Part shown: in pieces, positions 1 through 10,447 of the stretch
Position numbering within the stretch: position 1 is the stretch's first letter
Layout: each line of letters opens with the position of its first letter
Source of the DNA: Bacillus altitudinis 41KF2b
Lineage (GTDB): Bacteria; Bacillota; Bacilli; Bacillales; Bacillaceae
Assembly (NCBI RefSeq): GCF_000691145.1
Contig: NZ_ASJC01000010.1
Span: 1 to 64,000 of the forward strand
Length of the DNA: 64,000 nt
Direction of reading: 5' to 3'
Translations under genes and position numbers: made by a program
Notes under the pieces: generated by a model
What the model saw: only the letters and a program-made list of their open reading frames with translations
Told to the model about the DNA's origin: nothing
The model's database searches: none

Positions 1-1184
<1,184 letters not shown>

Positions 1185-1195
1185 TAGGCACACAG

Positions 1196-1227
1196 GGATG
1201 ACTCAATACTGAGTCATCCTTTTTTTA
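1196..1227 (+). terminator. Intrinsic terminator of the collagen-like gene
   Basis: Perfect 10-bp stem GGATGACTCA/TGAGTCATCC with a 4-nt loop, followed by eight T residues. Confidence 0.95.
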
Positions 1228-1320
1228 TCTATGTGAATTTTCTCTTAACTTCATGAGAAAAAATGATATGATTTTCTTAGAGTCTATTCGGGTGAATCTA
1301 CTGAATTAGGGGTTGTGGCG

Positions 1321-2922
1321 GTGAGGATGGGCAAAAGGAAAGTCACTTTACAAACAAAAATTTTGGGGTTAATTATTGGTCTTTTACTTGTTGTTATTGC
1401 CTTATTGACCATTTGTTTTGGTTTTTTGCAGACATCAGAAAGGCAGAGCCAAGCTGAACAGCTGGCGGTGCAAACTGCTAGAACGATATCTTATATGCCG
1501 CCCATTAAAACATCGGTGGCCACGGGAGATTCGCAAAATGAAGAACAGGCTGTGCTTGAACAAATGAAGGAGCAAGTAAGAGCACATGCCATTTTTATCA
1601 CCAATCAAAAAGGAAAGGTTCTTTTTCATACGAATCATGAGGATGTAGGGAAAACCATCAGTGTGTCGGAAGGAAGAAGTACACTGCTATTTGGAGGAAC
1701 TTCCATATCAATGGGTGATTCTGATGGTGAAACCGTTGTCAGAGGAAGTGCTCCGATCATGAAAGAAACAGGCAGTCATGAAGAAATTATTGGGACAGTC
1801 AGTGTCGAATTTTTAAAAAGAGATATCGATCAAGCGACAGCTCATCAACTCTTCAAATTAAGTTATATTGCCCTTCTTGTGCTCTTGCCTGGGGTTTTTG
1901 GAGCGATTTTTTTAACAAGGAGTATTCGAAAAGATATATTAGGGCTTGAACCGCATGAAATTGCTTCATTATATCGAGAAAGAGAAGCGATGCTGCATGC
2001 GATTAAAGAGGGAATCATTGCATTTGACCGTAAAGGTGCCATTACGATGATGAATACGTCAGCTGAACAGATGCTACGCGTCTCTTCAACGCTGCCTCTT
2101 CATATTGATCAAGTGTTGCCAAATGCCAATCTTCTTTCCTATCTAAAGGTAGAGACGATTGAACCTAACATAGAATCAGTCGTCAATGATAAAACCTTCG
2201 TGCTAAATGTCAAAAAAGTGGTGCAGGACAATCGAGTATTTGGAGGAATTGTGAGCTTCAGGGAGAAAACCGAGCTGACAAAGCTGCTGGATACATTGAC
2301 AGAGGTCAGTCAATATTCAGAAGACCTTAGAGCACAAACACACGAATTTTCGAATAAGCTGTACGCTATTTTAGGCTTGCTTGAGTTGAAACAAGTGGAT
2401 GAAGCCATTGAGTTAATTAAAGAAGAGTATACACTTCAAAATCGCCAGCATGATTTACTCATGAAACAAATTCGCTCTCCGAAGATACAAGCCATTTTAC
2501 TTGGGAAGTTAGGAAAGGCATCCGAGAAAAAGGTTCATTTTCACATTGATGAAAATAGTTCATTGGAGCCGCTCCCAGCCCATTTAAGTTTATCTCACTT
2601 TATTACCATCATTGGCAATCTCGTAGACAATGCGTTTGAGGCTGTATTGAATAAAGAGAAAAGAGAAGTCAGCTTGTTCATCACAGATATTGGATTTGAT
2701 ATTATCATAGAGGTATCTGATTCAGGGGACGGTGTAGATGAAGGAGCCATTTCACAACTTTTCACAAGAGGACATTCATCAAAGGGAGAAGGGCGAGGTT
2801 ATGGACTTGCCAATGTCAAAGAAGTGCTAGATGAACTTGGGGGCTGGATTGAAGTTGCGAACCAAAAAGAAGGCGGTGCCATCTTCACTGTTTACATACC
2901 GAAAGGCACAAAGGGGGAATAG
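1321..2922 (+). CDS. citS: Citrate sensor histidine kinase CitS
   Basis: Membrane sensor kinase of the CitA/DcuS family; in B. subtilis CitS responds to external citrate and phosphorylates CitT. It has a TM helix near residues 12-34, an extracytoplasmic sensor (PASTA-like PDC/Cache type) to about 178, TM2 near 181-203, then a PAS domain. The SpoB-type H-box is HEFSNKLYAILGLLEL (His about 341), and the ATPase motifs are NLVDNAFEA, DSGDGVDEG and GRGYGLANVKE near the C-terminus. GTG at 1321 is chosen because AGGGG at about 1308-1312 is well spaced to it. GTG 1315 lies too close, and ATG 1327 is possible. citT begins 3 nt after the stop, so the genes are cotranscribed. Confidence 0.93.
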   Translation: MRMGKRKVTLQTKILGLIIGLLLVVIALLTICFGFLQTSERQSQAEQLAVQTARTISYMPPIKTSVATGDSQNEEQAVLEQMKEQVRAHAIFITNQKGKVLFHTNHEDVGKTISVSEGRSTLLFGGTSISMGDSDGETVVRGSAPIMKETGSHEEIIGTVSVEFLKRDIDQATAHQLFKLSYIALLVLLPGVFGAIFLTRSIRKDILGLEPHEIASLYREREAMLHAIKEGIIAFDRKGAITMMNTSAEQMLRVSSTLPLHIDQVLPNANLLSYLKVETIEPNIESVVNDKTFVLNVKKVVQDNRVFGGIVSFREKTELTKLLDTLTEVSQYSEDLRAQTHEFSNKLYAILGLLELKQVDEAIELIKEEYTLQNRQHDLLMKQIRSPKIQAILLGKLGKASEKKVHFHIDENSSLEPLPAHLSLSHFITIIGNLVDNAFEAVLNKEKREVSLFITDIGFDIIIEVSDSGDGVDEGAISQLFTRGHSSKGEGRGYGLANVKEVLDELGGWIEVANQKEGGAIFTVYIPKGTKGE

Positions 2923-2925
2923 GTT

Positions 2926-3624
2926 GTGATCAAGGTACTCATTGCGGAGGACGATTTTCGAATCGCTGCGATTCATGAATCTTATATACAAAAGGTACAA
3001 GGCTTTCAAATTGCCGGCAAGGCAAAGAGTGCAAAGGATCTGTGGGAGGCACTTCAAAAAGAACAAGCGGATCTCATTTTACTTGATGTCTACATGCCTG
3101 ATGAGCTCGGCACGAACCTTTTGCCGCTGTTAAGAGAGCGCCATCCTGAAGTGGATGTGATCATTATCACGGCTGCAACGGAAACGATGCTGTTAAGAGA
3201 CGCACTGCATTATGGAGTGGTTCATTATTTAATCAAACCAGTGACCGCCCAAAAATTCACGCAGGTTTTAACCGAATATAAAGAGAAGAGAGAGTTAATC
3301 AATTCAAAAGATGAAGTCAATCAAACGATGATTGATCTGTTTTTTGGTCAAATACAGGAAGAATCGCAACAAAAGGATGAGCGAGACTTGCCAACAGGCA
3401 TTAATTCATTGACTTTGGACAAAGTGAAAACATTCATGGCAGCAGAGATGAACGGAATTACAGCGGAAGAACTCGGAGAAAAAATGGGCGCATCACGTAC
3501 AACAGCAAGACGATACGTAGAGTATCTTGTGACAACGGGAGAATGCCGGGCAGAGCTGGCGTATGGAATCATTGGTAGACCAGAACGAAAATATTATCCC
3601 GCCAAAAAACAAACGGAGTCATAA
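2926..3624 (+). CDS. citT: Response regulator CitT
   Basis: 232-residue partner of CitS. The receiver domain spans residues 1-120 with acidic residues E8/D9/D10, phospho-acceptor D54 (LILLDVYMP), a conserved Thr in IIITAATE and Lys in YLIKPVT. The C-terminal DNA-binding domain has the helix-turn-helix GEKMGASRTTARRYVEYL, as in the DcuR/CitB class. GTG start, with the AAGGGGG ribosome site lying in the end of citS. Family knowledge: phosphorylated CitT activates the Mg-citrate transporter gene, here citM about 1.2 kb downstream. Confidence 0.93.
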   Translation: MIKVLIAEDDFRIAAIHESYIQKVQGFQIAGKAKSAKDLWEALQKEQADLILLDVYMPDELGTNLLPLLRERHPEVDVIIITAATETMLLRDALHYGVVHYLIKPVTAQKFTQVLTEYKEKRELINSKDEVNQTMIDLFFGQIQEESQQKDERDLPTGINSLTLDKVKTFMAAEMNGITAEELGEKMGASRTTARRYVEYLVTTGECRAELAYGIIGRPERKYYPAKKQTES

Positions 3625-3626
3625 AA

Positions 3627-4604
3627 ATGAAAAAAGGAATACTCTTACTCATTTTGGTCTGTCTTTGTACAACGCTCACCTTTAATGAAAAAACAGCAAA
3701 AGATTCTTTCCTGGAGCACAGCCCATTATACATTGTGGTATCAGGTGTACCTGACGGCGGATTTGACCAAACGGCTCAAGTGATGAAAACCGTGTTAGAA
3801 CAAGAAAAGCTAGTGGAAGAGCCTGTGCATATTCTTTATCAAAGAGGCGGAACGGTTGATAAAGGCTGGACCTATATGATGGAGCGAGATGCCAATTATA
3901 TCAGTTTAAATTCAAGCTTATTATTAAGCCGTAATTTGCTGGGCAGCAGTAACGTGACCATGAATGATGTCACCCCGCTTGCTATTCTTGCGGAAGAGTG
4001 GCAGGTAGTCGCAGTGCCAGTTGATTCTCCTTTCTCAAATGGAAAAGAGCTATTACACGCACTAAAAAAGAAACCGGATTCCTTAAAAATTGGGTTTGCC
4101 CCGGACTTTGGAAATGATGATCAAATCTCATTCGCACGGGCTGCCGAAATGGCAGGGATAGATCCGTACCGCATTCAGTTTTTAAAATTTGACAGTGCAG
4201 ATGATTTATTTCAAGCACTCATTGACCATGAGGTAGATGCGGCGACTACGACCATTACAGAGGTTCGCCATGATTATGAAAAGAAAAGATTGAAGCTCGT
4301 TGCGACCACAACGAATCAGCGTTTAGAAGGATTCAAAGACGTGCCCACTTGGAAAGAACAAGGGATTCCGCTTATCTTCTCTCATTGGCGTGGTGTGATG
4401 GGACCAAAGCAAATGAATCAGCACGACATTCGAGCATGGGATCAGCTTCTTCAAAAAATGACGCAAACGAAGTCATGGAAAAAGCAGTTAAAACAAAAAG
4501 GCTGGACAGGCCGTTATATGAATAGTAAAGAAGCAAAGGTCTTTATGGAAGATCAATTAAGGCGATATGAGCAATTTATACAAGGAGAACAAGCGGTCAA
4601 ATGA
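3627..4604 (+). CDS. yflP: TctC-family tricarboxylate-binding protein YflP
   Basis: 325 residues. The N-terminus MKKGILLLILVCLCTTLTF is a signal peptide, and the Cys in LVCLC could be a lipobox, although a canonical L-x-x-C is weak. The rest resembles the periplasmic/extracytoplasmic solute receptors of tripartite tricarboxylate transporters (Bug/TctC family), for example GVPDGGFDQTAQVMK and the C-terminal KAFMEDQ-like region. No TctA/TctB membrane partners are visible, as in B. subtilis where yflP sits between citT and citM. It may therefore present citrate to CitS or CitM; that role is inference. Only 2 nt separate it from citT. Confidence 0.88.
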   Translation: MKKGILLLILVCLCTTLTFNEKTAKDSFLEHSPLYIVVSGVPDGGFDQTAQVMKTVLEQEKLVEEPVHILYQRGGTVDKGWTYMMERDANYISLNSSLLLSRNLLGSSNVTMNDVTPLAILAEEWQVVAVPVDSPFSNGKELLHALKKKPDSLKIGFAPDFGNDDQISFARAAEMAGIDPYRIQFLKFDSADDLFQALIDHEVDAATTTITEVRHDYEKKRLKLVATTTNQRLEGFKDVPTWKEQGIPLIFSHWRGVMGPKQMNQHDIRAWDQLLQKMTQTKSWKKQLKQKGWTGRYMNSKEAKVFMEDQLRRYEQFIQGEQAVK

Positions 4605-4617
4605 GACCGCTTTTTTT
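4593..4617 (+). terminator. Intrinsic terminator overlapping the yflP stop
   Basis: Stem GCGGTC/GACCGC with a short loop containing the yflP stop codon, followed by seven T residues. It separates the citST-yflP transcript from citM. Confidence 0.85.
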
Positions 4618-4763
4618 CATGTAACCAACAAACAACAACGATTGCACAAAATGAACAAAAAGCATTTATCGACCAAAAAAGAATTAAAATTCATAATATT
4701 TACTTCAATTCAGACGTCAGATATCATGACAGAAAGGGTTGGAAATGGGATACCAACATTTAA

Positions 4764-4777
4764 TGAAAGCGTATACA
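4764..4777 (+). promoter_or_regulatory. Candidate cre (CcpA) site upstream of citM
   Basis: TGAAAGCGTATACA matches the cre consensus TGWNANCGNTNWCA at all fixed positions but one (A for T at position 10). It lies 18 nt before the citM ATG and just upstream of its ribosome site, a position suited to roadblock repression. Catabolite repression of citM by CcpA is established in B. subtilis. Confidence 0.6.
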
Positions 4778-4795
4778 ACATAAGGGGTGAACGAA

Positions 4796-6094
4796 ATGTT
4801 AGCGATCTTAGGATTTCTTATGATGATTGTATTTATGGTTTTAATTATGACGAAACGTATGTCTGTTCTAACGGCATTGGTATTAACACCGATTGCATTT
4901 GCTCTTATTGCGGGTTTTCATTTTACAGAAATTTCAGACATGATTGTCAAAGGTGTACAGCAAGTTGCACCAACGGCGGTCATGATCATGTTTGCCATTT
5001 TGTACTTCGGGATTATGATTGATGCAGGTTTATTCGATCCAATGGTGGCGAAAATTTTAAAGATCGTCAAAGGCGATCCATTAAAAATTGTTGTCGGAAC
5101 AGCCGTCCTGACGATGCTTGTCGCACTTGACGGTGATGGAACCACAACGTACATGATTACAACAACAGCCATGCTTCCACTATTTACACTGCTTGGCATT
5201 CGTCCGATTATTTTAGCGGGTATCGCCGGAGTCGGCATGGGGATTATGAATACGATTCCATGGGGAGGGGCAACACCCAGAGCGGCAAGTGCACTTGGCG
5301 TTGATCCATCGCTTTTATTTGGCCCGATGATTCCAGTCATTGGTGCAGGGGTTTTGAGCATGATTGTGGTGGCATACTTTCTTGGGAAGTCTGAAAGAAA
5401 ACGTCTTGGTGTTATTGAGCTCGAACAGCCGATTCATGCAAATGAAATGGCAGCAGCGCTGCAAGATGATATTAAGCGACCGAAACTTTGGTGGTTTAAC
5501 CTGACACTGACTTTGCTATTGGTTCTCTTGCTTGTGTCTGGAAAAGTCAGCTTAACGGTTCTGTTTGTTCTTGCCTTCTGTGTCGCCATTATCGTGAACT
5601 ATCCGAATTTAGAACAGCAGCGTGAGCGGATTGCGGCTCATTCCACAAATGTTTTGGCAATTGCTTCGATGATTTTTGCGGCAGGTGTTTTTACAGGCAT
5701 CTTAACTGGGACGAAAATGGTTGATGAAATGGCGATTTCGATTGTTTCGGCTATTCCAGAGCAGCTTGGCGGGTTTATTCCAGTCATTGTCGCGCTAACA
5801 AGCGGGATCTTCACTTTCTTTATGCCGAATGATGCATACTTTTATGGGGTACTGCCGATCCTATCAGAAACAGCGGCAGCATACGGTGTCGATAAAATTG
5901 AGATTGCGAGAGCATCTATCATTGGTCAGCCGATTCATATGTTAAGCCCACTTGTTCCATCGACTCATTTACTTGTGGGACTCGTTGGGGTCTCACTAGA
6001 TCAGCATCAGAAATTTGGCATGAAATGGGCGGTTCTTGCAGTCGTCGCCATGACAGTGATGGCGGTTCTCATTGGGGCCATTTCGATCTGGTAA
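4796..6094 (+). CDS. citM: Mg2+/citrate secondary transporter CitM
   Basis: 432-residue CitMHS-family carrier that takes up the Mg-citrate complex with protons. Roughly 12 hydrophobic helices are visible, with family-typical segments GVGMGIMNTIPWGGATPRAA (about 145-165) and FFMPNDAYFYGVLPIL (about 340-356). ATG 4796 is chosen because AAGGGG at 4782-4787 is 8 nt upstream and the N-terminus MLAILGFLMM then matches the family. A GTG at 4787 overlaps the ribosome site. Expression is expected to need CitT-P and to be repressed through the cre site at 4764-4777. Confidence 0.95.
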   Translation: MLAILGFLMMIVFMVLIMTKRMSVLTALVLTPIAFALIAGFHFTEISDMIVKGVQQVAPTAVMIMFAILYFGIMIDAGLFDPMVAKILKIVKGDPLKIVVGTAVLTMLVALDGDGTTTYMITTTAMLPLFTLLGIRPIILAGIAGVGMGIMNTIPWGGATPRAASALGVDPSLLFGPMIPVIGAGVLSMIVVAYFLGKSERKRLGVIELEQPIHANEMAAALQDDIKRPKLWWFNLTLTLLLVLLLVSGKVSLTVLFVLAFCVAIIVNYPNLEQQRERIAAHSTNVLAIASMIFAAGVFTGILTGTKMVDEMAISIVSAIPEQLGGFIPVIVALTSGIFTFFMPNDAYFYGVLPILSETAAAYGVDKIEIARASIIGQPIHMLSPLVPSTHLLVGLVGVSLDQHQKFGMKWAVLAVVAMTVMAVLIGAISIW

Positions 6095-6098
6095 TGAG

Positions 6099-6133
6099 AA
6101 GAGTGTCTGCTGCTCATGCAGGCGCTCTTTTTT
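6099..6133 (+). terminator. citM terminator
   Basis: 11-bp stem AGAGTGTCTGC/GCAGGCGCTCT, with G-U pairs, followed by a T run. Confidence 0.8.
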
Positions 6134-6275
6134 AGGTCCTATTGCAGGGCAAGCTCCATTCATTTGCCCTATATAAAGACATGCATGATTCCTCCAAAAG
6201 ATATATTTTTGAAAAATGCTGACACTTTTGCTGTTTTTTTCTTTATAATGCAAATCAACGAAGGGAGAGGATAGC

Positions 6276-7907
6276 ATGTCCAAACAGAAAAGTACCATTC
6301 TTTTTGCTGCTGTATGCCTCATGGCAGGAAGTTTGTCGATGGTGACCCCAGCTTCAGCGAATGCTGAGACCCCTTATTATGGAAAAAGCTATGAGCAGCC
6401 AGCCTCGGTTCAAAAACTGTATCCTGAGCCTGACGAAACGTTTGATACCCCTGCCTTTCAGAAAAAAGGAGAAGCATTTACCACACAAGAAGAGCTTCAA
6501 GATTTTTTACGTGACATTGTCAGTAAAAGTCCTTACGCCACGCAAAAACAGATTGGAACATCCATTGAAGGCAGATCCATTCCAGCCCTCTATTTTACAA
6601 AGGATCGCCACATCTCTCCACTGTCAAAAAAGCCAACGATCTGGCTTCAAGCACAAATACACGGAAATGAACCAGCCTCCGGTGAATCTGCCCTTGTCAT
6701 CGCCAAACGACTAGCAGGTGATGACGGAGAGCGTATACTGAGCCATGTCAACGTCATCATTGTTCCAAGAATCAATCCAGATGGTTCTTATGCATTTGAC
6801 CGCAGGCTTGCAAACGGAATGGATGGCAACCGTGACCACATGACACTAGAGTCTCCAGAGCTGACAGCCCTTCATCAAGAATTTAATCGCTTTGCACCCG
6901 AGGTCGTCATCGATGCCCATGAATATGATGTTGGTCAAAAGCAGTTTGAAGACATCGGTGCATCAGGTGCACTCAAGTATCACGATTTGCTGATATTATC
7001 CAGTAAGAATTTGAACATTCCTGAAAGTATTCGTTTCACGTCAAATGAATTGTACGTCAACGGAGTGCGTGAAACATTGACGAATAAGGGGTTTTCCAAC
7101 GATTTATATTATACAAACACAAGAGGGAAGGACGGAAAAATCGATCTTTATGAAGGCGGAACTGATGCACGAATTGGCCGAAATGCCCTAGCGCTTTCAC
7201 CAGCTTTATCCTTTCTTGTAGAAAGTAGGGGGATTGGAATTGGCAGAGAGGACTTTACCCGGCGCGTGGCAGCACAAGTCACCACTCATGAAAAAATCAT
7301 TGAGACAACAGTGAAGCATGCTAAGCAGGTGAAGCAGCAAATGGTGACGGAGCGGCTGAAACTTGTGAAAAAAGGTCTTCAATCAAACGATGATGATCAA
7401 GTGGTCATTCAAGATGCTTTCAAGGCGCCTGTGAACGATTCACTTGAAATGGTGGATATTGAGAAAGGACAAACCACCAATGTCCCGGTACGTTTTCATA
7501 GTGCAAGTGATGCGGTTCCTGTATTGACAAGAGAACGGCCGACAGCTTATCTTATTCTCCCAGGACATGAAGGAGTAGATAGAAAGCTCAGAACTTTAGG
7601 GTTAAAAAGTGTGACACTTCCTGTTGGCATGAAAGTACCTGTACAAGCCTATCAGGTAACAAAACGAGTGGAAACAAGCAAAACAGATATTCAGCTTGAA
7701 ACGAGACTCGTTGAAAAGAAACGTCAACTGCCAAAAGGAACAAAGGTATATGTGACGGCACAGCCAGAGACCAATTTGTTGTCACTTGCCCTTGAACCAG
7801 AATCAAAAGACAGTTATATGTCATCAGGTTTTATTGCATCAAAAGTAGGCGATGAACTACCAGTTTACCGATTCTTGTTATCTCAAAAGACGTTAGGTAT
7901 GAAATAA
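6276..7907 (+). CDS. Secreted M14-family zinc carboxypeptidase
   Basis: 543 residues with a clear signal peptide ending near ANA (about 27-30). The M14 zinc motif HxxE is in QIHGNEPASGES (His129, Glu132), the third ligand is His215 in VVIDAHEYD, and the likely catalytic Glu316 is in FLVESRGIG. The segment RINPDGSYAFDRR is typical of the family. The last ~190 residues (from about 355) look like all-beta accessory sequence. It probably trims C-terminal residues from peptides outside the cell; the substrate is unknown. It is absent from the B. subtilis version of this locus and so looks like a lineage insertion. RBS GAAGGGAGAGG precedes the ATG. Confidence 0.85.
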   Translation: MSKQKSTILFAAVCLMAGSLSMVTPASANAETPYYGKSYEQPASVQKLYPEPDETFDTPAFQKKGEAFTTQEELQDFLRDIVSKSPYATQKQIGTSIEGRSIPALYFTKDRHISPLSKKPTIWLQAQIHGNEPASGESALVIAKRLAGDDGERILSHVNVIIVPRINPDGSYAFDRRLANGMDGNRDHMTLESPELTALHQEFNRFAPEVVIDAHEYDVGQKQFEDIGASGALKYHDLLILSSKNLNIPESIRFTSNELYVNGVRETLTNKGFSNDLYYTNTRGKDGKIDLYEGGTDARIGRNALALSPALSFLVESRGIGIGREDFTRRVAAQVTTHEKIIETTVKHAKQVKQQMVTERLKLVKKGLQSNDDDQVVIQDAFKAPVNDSLEMVDIEKGQTTNVPVRFHSASDAVPVLTRERPTAYLILPGHEGVDRKLRTLGLKSVTLPVGMKVPVQAYQVTKRVETSKTDIQLETRLVEKKRQLPKGTKVYVTAQPETNLLSLALEPESKDSYMSSGFIASKVGDELPVYRFLLSQKTLGMK

Positions 7908-7940
7908 AAAGGACTAAAATCAAGTTCATTTTAGTCCTTT
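7908..7940. repeat. Hairpin repeat H1, copy 1 (diverged)
   Basis: Inverted repeat AAAGGACTAAAAT - 7-nt loop - ATTTTAGTCCTTT, then GTC. Related copies lie at 28301-28339 and 46089-46127. All three lie between convergent genes, have a 7-nt loop and are followed within about 9-15 nt by a second hairpin. The 3' T tract is short, so on its own it is a weak terminator. Confidence 0.85.
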
Positions 7941-7955
7941 GTCAATCATCTAGAA

Positions 7956-7979
7956 GCGGCACAGTGCGTGCCGCTTTTT
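7956..7979. terminator. Terminator between the M14 gene and padC
   Basis: Stem GCGGCAC/GTGCCGC followed by five T on the plus strand; the reverse strand also carries T residues (from AGAAGC), but fewer. Confidence 0.8.
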
Positions 7980-8465
7980 CTATTTTCGTCCAGCTCTGAT
8001 CTCATCGGTCATGCCTTCATACGGTGCTTCTGCGATAATCGTTTCATCGTTTACCCCAGCATGGTGGATGTACGTAATGTCTGCGAATTCTGGTACGACA
8101 TACTTCGGATAGGTTTCATATTTTTCACGGGATTCTTTCATGAGGTCGATATAGTCATTTTGATAGCAAACGGTGATATCTGGACGTTCATGCACCCATT
8201 TTGGGAAGAAAATGACCCCATGCATGCGTTTCTCCTCAGGCATAAAGTTTAAAGACACGTCTGTCCCAGTCGGTTCCGTCCAGGAAACTTTGTATACCCC
8301 TTTTGTCAGCTTCACAATATTCACTTCTTGATCACGAACCCAGCGGCCTCCAACCATTCCGCTATGAATGCGGTAATCAATGGTGTGATCATTTTTAATG
8401 TAAATCTCATATTCCCAGCCATTTTCATACGTATAAATCATATGAAGTCCAACGAATTGATCCAT
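7980..8465 (-). CDS. padC: Phenolic acid decarboxylase PadC
   Basis: 161-residue cytoplasmic enzyme that decarboxylates ferulic, p-coumaric and caffeic acids to vinyl phenols, a detoxification step. The whole protein matches the PAD family: [26 protein letters not shown] (substrate pocket Arg/Tyr region), [11 protein letters not shown] and [19 protein letters not shown] 8465 follows GAAAGAAGGAATAAAC; an upstream start at 8483 would include the ribosome site. It is transcribed away from padR from a promoter covered by the PadR dyad. The last helix is short and complete. Confidence 0.96.
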   Translation of the reverse strand: MDQFVGLHMIYTYENGWEYEIYIKNDHTIDYRIHSGMVGGRWVRDQEVNIVKLTKGVYKVSWTEPTGTDVSLNFMPEEKRMHGVIFFPKWVHERPDITVCYQNDYIDLMKESREKYETYPKYVVPEFADITYIHHAGVNDETIIAEAPYEGMTDEIRAGRK

Positions 8466-8501
8466 GTTTATTCCTTCTTTCAATTAAAATGATGTTGTTT
8501 C

Positions 8502-8525
8502 AAACATGTCATGATTTACATGTTT
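8502..8525. promoter_or_regulatory. PadR operator
   Basis: Perfect 8-8-8 inverted repeat AAACATGT - CATGATTT - ACATGTTT, carrying the ATGT-N8-ACAT half-sites known for PadR. It begins immediately downstream of the padC -10 box, so a bound repressor would cover the start site. Confidence 0.9.
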
Positions 8526-8555
8526 ATTTTAGGGTGTATGGTATACTATTGTCAA
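8526..8555 (-). promoter_or_regulatory. padC sigma-A promoter
   Basis: Minus-strand TTGACA (8555-8550) and TAAAAT (8531-8526) with 18-nt spacing, directly followed by the PadR dyad. Confidence 0.75.
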
Positions 8556-8578
8556 AGAATATGCGTTGGAGGCATGTC

Positions 8579-9136
8579 ATGAGAGTACTGAAATATGCCA
8601 TTCTTGGCTTACTAGATCAGCGTGAGCTGACGGGATACGATATGAAGAAACACTTTGAAGATTCCCTTGGACAGTTTTGGAGTGCGAAGCATAGTCAAAT
8701 ATACCCTGAATTAAAGCGGCTAACAGAAGAGGGTTTTATTGAATTTGATATTCACATACAAGGAAAAAAGCTAGAGAAGAAGGTCTATCAAATCACTGAT
8801 GCAGGAAAAAGAGAACTGCATGAATGGTTAAGGAAAAAAGGCCCGATTCCAGACACAACAAAAGATGAATTTATGTTAAAAACGTTCTTTATCTCATCTA
8901 TGGATCAAAAAGAAGCGGTCGGTCTCTTCTCACATCAGCTGCAGGAGCGAACAAAGAAAGTGGAGATGCTTGAACAGAAACTGAACATTTTAACAGAAGA
9001 AGATCCATCTGCCCAATCACTGCATTCAACACAATTCGGGCATTATTTAGTACTGACAAGAGCAATCGAAAGGGAAAAAGGGTATGTTCGCTGGCTCCAA
9101 AAGACCCTTGAAGTCATTGATTCATCCATTGTCTAA
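8579..9136 (+). CDS. padR: Phenolic acid-responsive repressor PadR
   Basis: 185-residue founder-type PadR protein. The N-terminal winged helix ([20 protein letters not shown], then [20 protein letters not shown] and a [12 protein letters not shown] wing) spans residues 1-75, with a helical C-terminal dimerisation domain. ATG 8579 is preceded by GGAGG; the upstream in-frame ATGs have no ribosome site. Divergent from padC with the operator between them. Family knowledge: phenolic acids release PadR from DNA and derepress padC. Confidence 0.95.
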   Translation: MRVLKYAILGLLDQRELTGYDMKKHFEDSLGQFWSAKHSQIYPELKRLTEEGFIEFDIHIQGKKLEKKVYQITDAGKRELHEWLRKKGPIPDTTKDEFMLKTFFISSMDQKEAVGLFSHQLQERTKKVEMLEQKLNILTEEDPSAQSLHSTQFGHYLVLTRAIEREKGYVRWLQKTLEVIDSSIV

Positions 9137-9240
9137 GGACAATCGTCGCACGATATGATAAAAAATGGTTTGAAACAAGTGAATTTATTAATAGAAACCG
9201 CTACAATGGATATATTCGTATTAAAGTGAGGCGAGTATGT

Positions 9241-10347
9241 TTGAGTAACCAAGAAGCGTTGTGGAATGAAGCAGAAGCTTTTATTTCTGTATGCTATGAA
9301 GAATTAGGCAAGTCAAATGAAGAAAAAGCAGCACGTCTGCATGAAATAAAACAAGAAATTGAGTCTGACGGCATGTATACTCATACGCAGGAAGAATTAG
9401 CTCACGGGGCAAAAATGGCATGGCGCAACAGCAACCGGTGCATTGGGCGCTTGTTTTGGTCAACACTGCATGTGCATGACTGCCGGCACGTGACAACAGA
9501 AGATGAGGTGAAAGAGGCACTCTTTCATCATATTGAGTATGCGACAAATGGCGGTAAAATCAAACCGTCCATTACCATCTTCCCACCAGAGAATAAGGGA
9601 CGGAAGGAAGTCGTTATTTATAATCATCAGCTCGTTCGTTATGCGGGATATGAGTCGGAATATGGCATCATTGGGGACGAGGCATCACTTGAATTAACCA
9701 AGTTGTGTGAAGCGCATGGCTGGAAAGGCGAAGGCACGCATTTTGACCTTCTGCCACTGATGTTTCAGCTAAAAGATCAGCCGCCGGTTCTGTATGATCT
9801 TCCGAAAGAGATTGTTCAAGAGGTAGAGATCACTCATCCTGAATATGATGGATTCGGTGATTTAGGACTGAAATGGTATGCTGTTCCGATTATTGCTGAT
9901 ATGAAATTAGAAATTGGTGGCATTCATTACAATGCGGCACCGTTTAATGGATGGTATATGGGAACAGAAATTGGCGCACGTAATCTAGCTGACGAAAACC
10001 GCTACAATATGTTGAAAAAAGTCGCTTCTATTTTAGGGCTCGATACAACAAAAAATTCGTCACTTTGGAAAGACAAAGCCATTGTCGAATTGAATGTCGC
10101 GGTTCTGCACTCTTATCGCGAGGCAGGGGTAACCATTGTGGATCACCATACAGCAGCCCATCAATTCAAGCAGTTTGAAAAACAGGAAGAAAAGGCTGAT
10201 CGTAAGCTGACTGGTGATTGGACATGGCTGATTCCGCCAGTATCACCAGCTGCTACGCATATCTTCCATCGTCACTATGACAATACGATCGTGAAACCGA
10301 ATTATTTTTATCAGGAAAAACCCTACCACGGGACGGAAAGAGCCTAG
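9241..10347 (+). CDS. nos: Bacterial nitric oxide synthase (oxygenase domain)
   Basis: 368-residue haem protein converting arginine to citrulline and NO. There is no reductase domain, as in all Bacillus Nos, so it borrows flavodoxin electrons. Motifs: [13 protein letters not shown] with the proximal haem Cys (about residue 67), [20 protein letters not shown] with the substrate Glu (about 243), and the DHHTA and [16 protein letters not shown] pterin/haem region near the C-terminus. TTG 9241 is chosen, with GTGAGG about 9 nt upstream; a GTG at 9226 would add five residues and overlap that ribosome site. In B. subtilis nos (yflM) lies next to acylphosphatase and yflK, as here. NO protects against oxidative stress in these bacteria. 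Confidence 0.96.
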   Translation: MSNQEALWNEAEAFISVCYEELGKSNEEKAARLHEIKQEIESDGMYTHTQEELAHGAKMAWRNSNRCIGRLFWSTLHVHDCRHVTTEDEVKEALFHHIEYATNGGKIKPSITIFPPENKGRKEVVIYNHQLVRYAGYESEYGIIGDEASLELTKLCEAHGWKGEGTHFDLLPLMFQLKDQPPVLYDLPKEIVQEVEITHPEYDGFGDLGLKWYAVPIIADMKLEIGGIHYNAAPFNGWYMGTEIGARNLADENRYNMLKKVASILGLDTTKNSSLWKDKAIVELNVAVLHSYREAGVTIVDHHTAAHQFKQFEKQEEKADRKLTGDWTWLIPPVSPAATHIFHRHYDNTIVKPNYFYQEKPYHGTERA

Positions 10348-10366
10348 CGAAAAGCTAGGTTTTTTT
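10343..10366 (+). terminator. nos terminator
   Basis: Stem CCTAGC/GCTAGG with a GAAAA loop and seven T residues, overlapping the nos stop region. Confidence 0.85.
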
Positions 10367-10447
10367 GTATGAAATGAGTCTTTTGAATGTTGTTTAATTT
10401 GGAAAATGATGGTTTAATGGCGGTGAAATCAAAAAGGGGGAATAGAG

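Noticed and set aside
4567-5022. 151-codon plus-strand frame spanning the yflP end and citM start
   Set aside because: It overlaps the terminator and citM in another frame and has a low-complexity, Cys-rich translation without family resemblance.
7968-8252. Plus-strand frame opposite padC
   Set aside because: Antisense shadow of a certain gene, no ribosome site.
9281-9547. Minus-strand frame inside nos
   Set aside because: Shadow of nos with no start signal.
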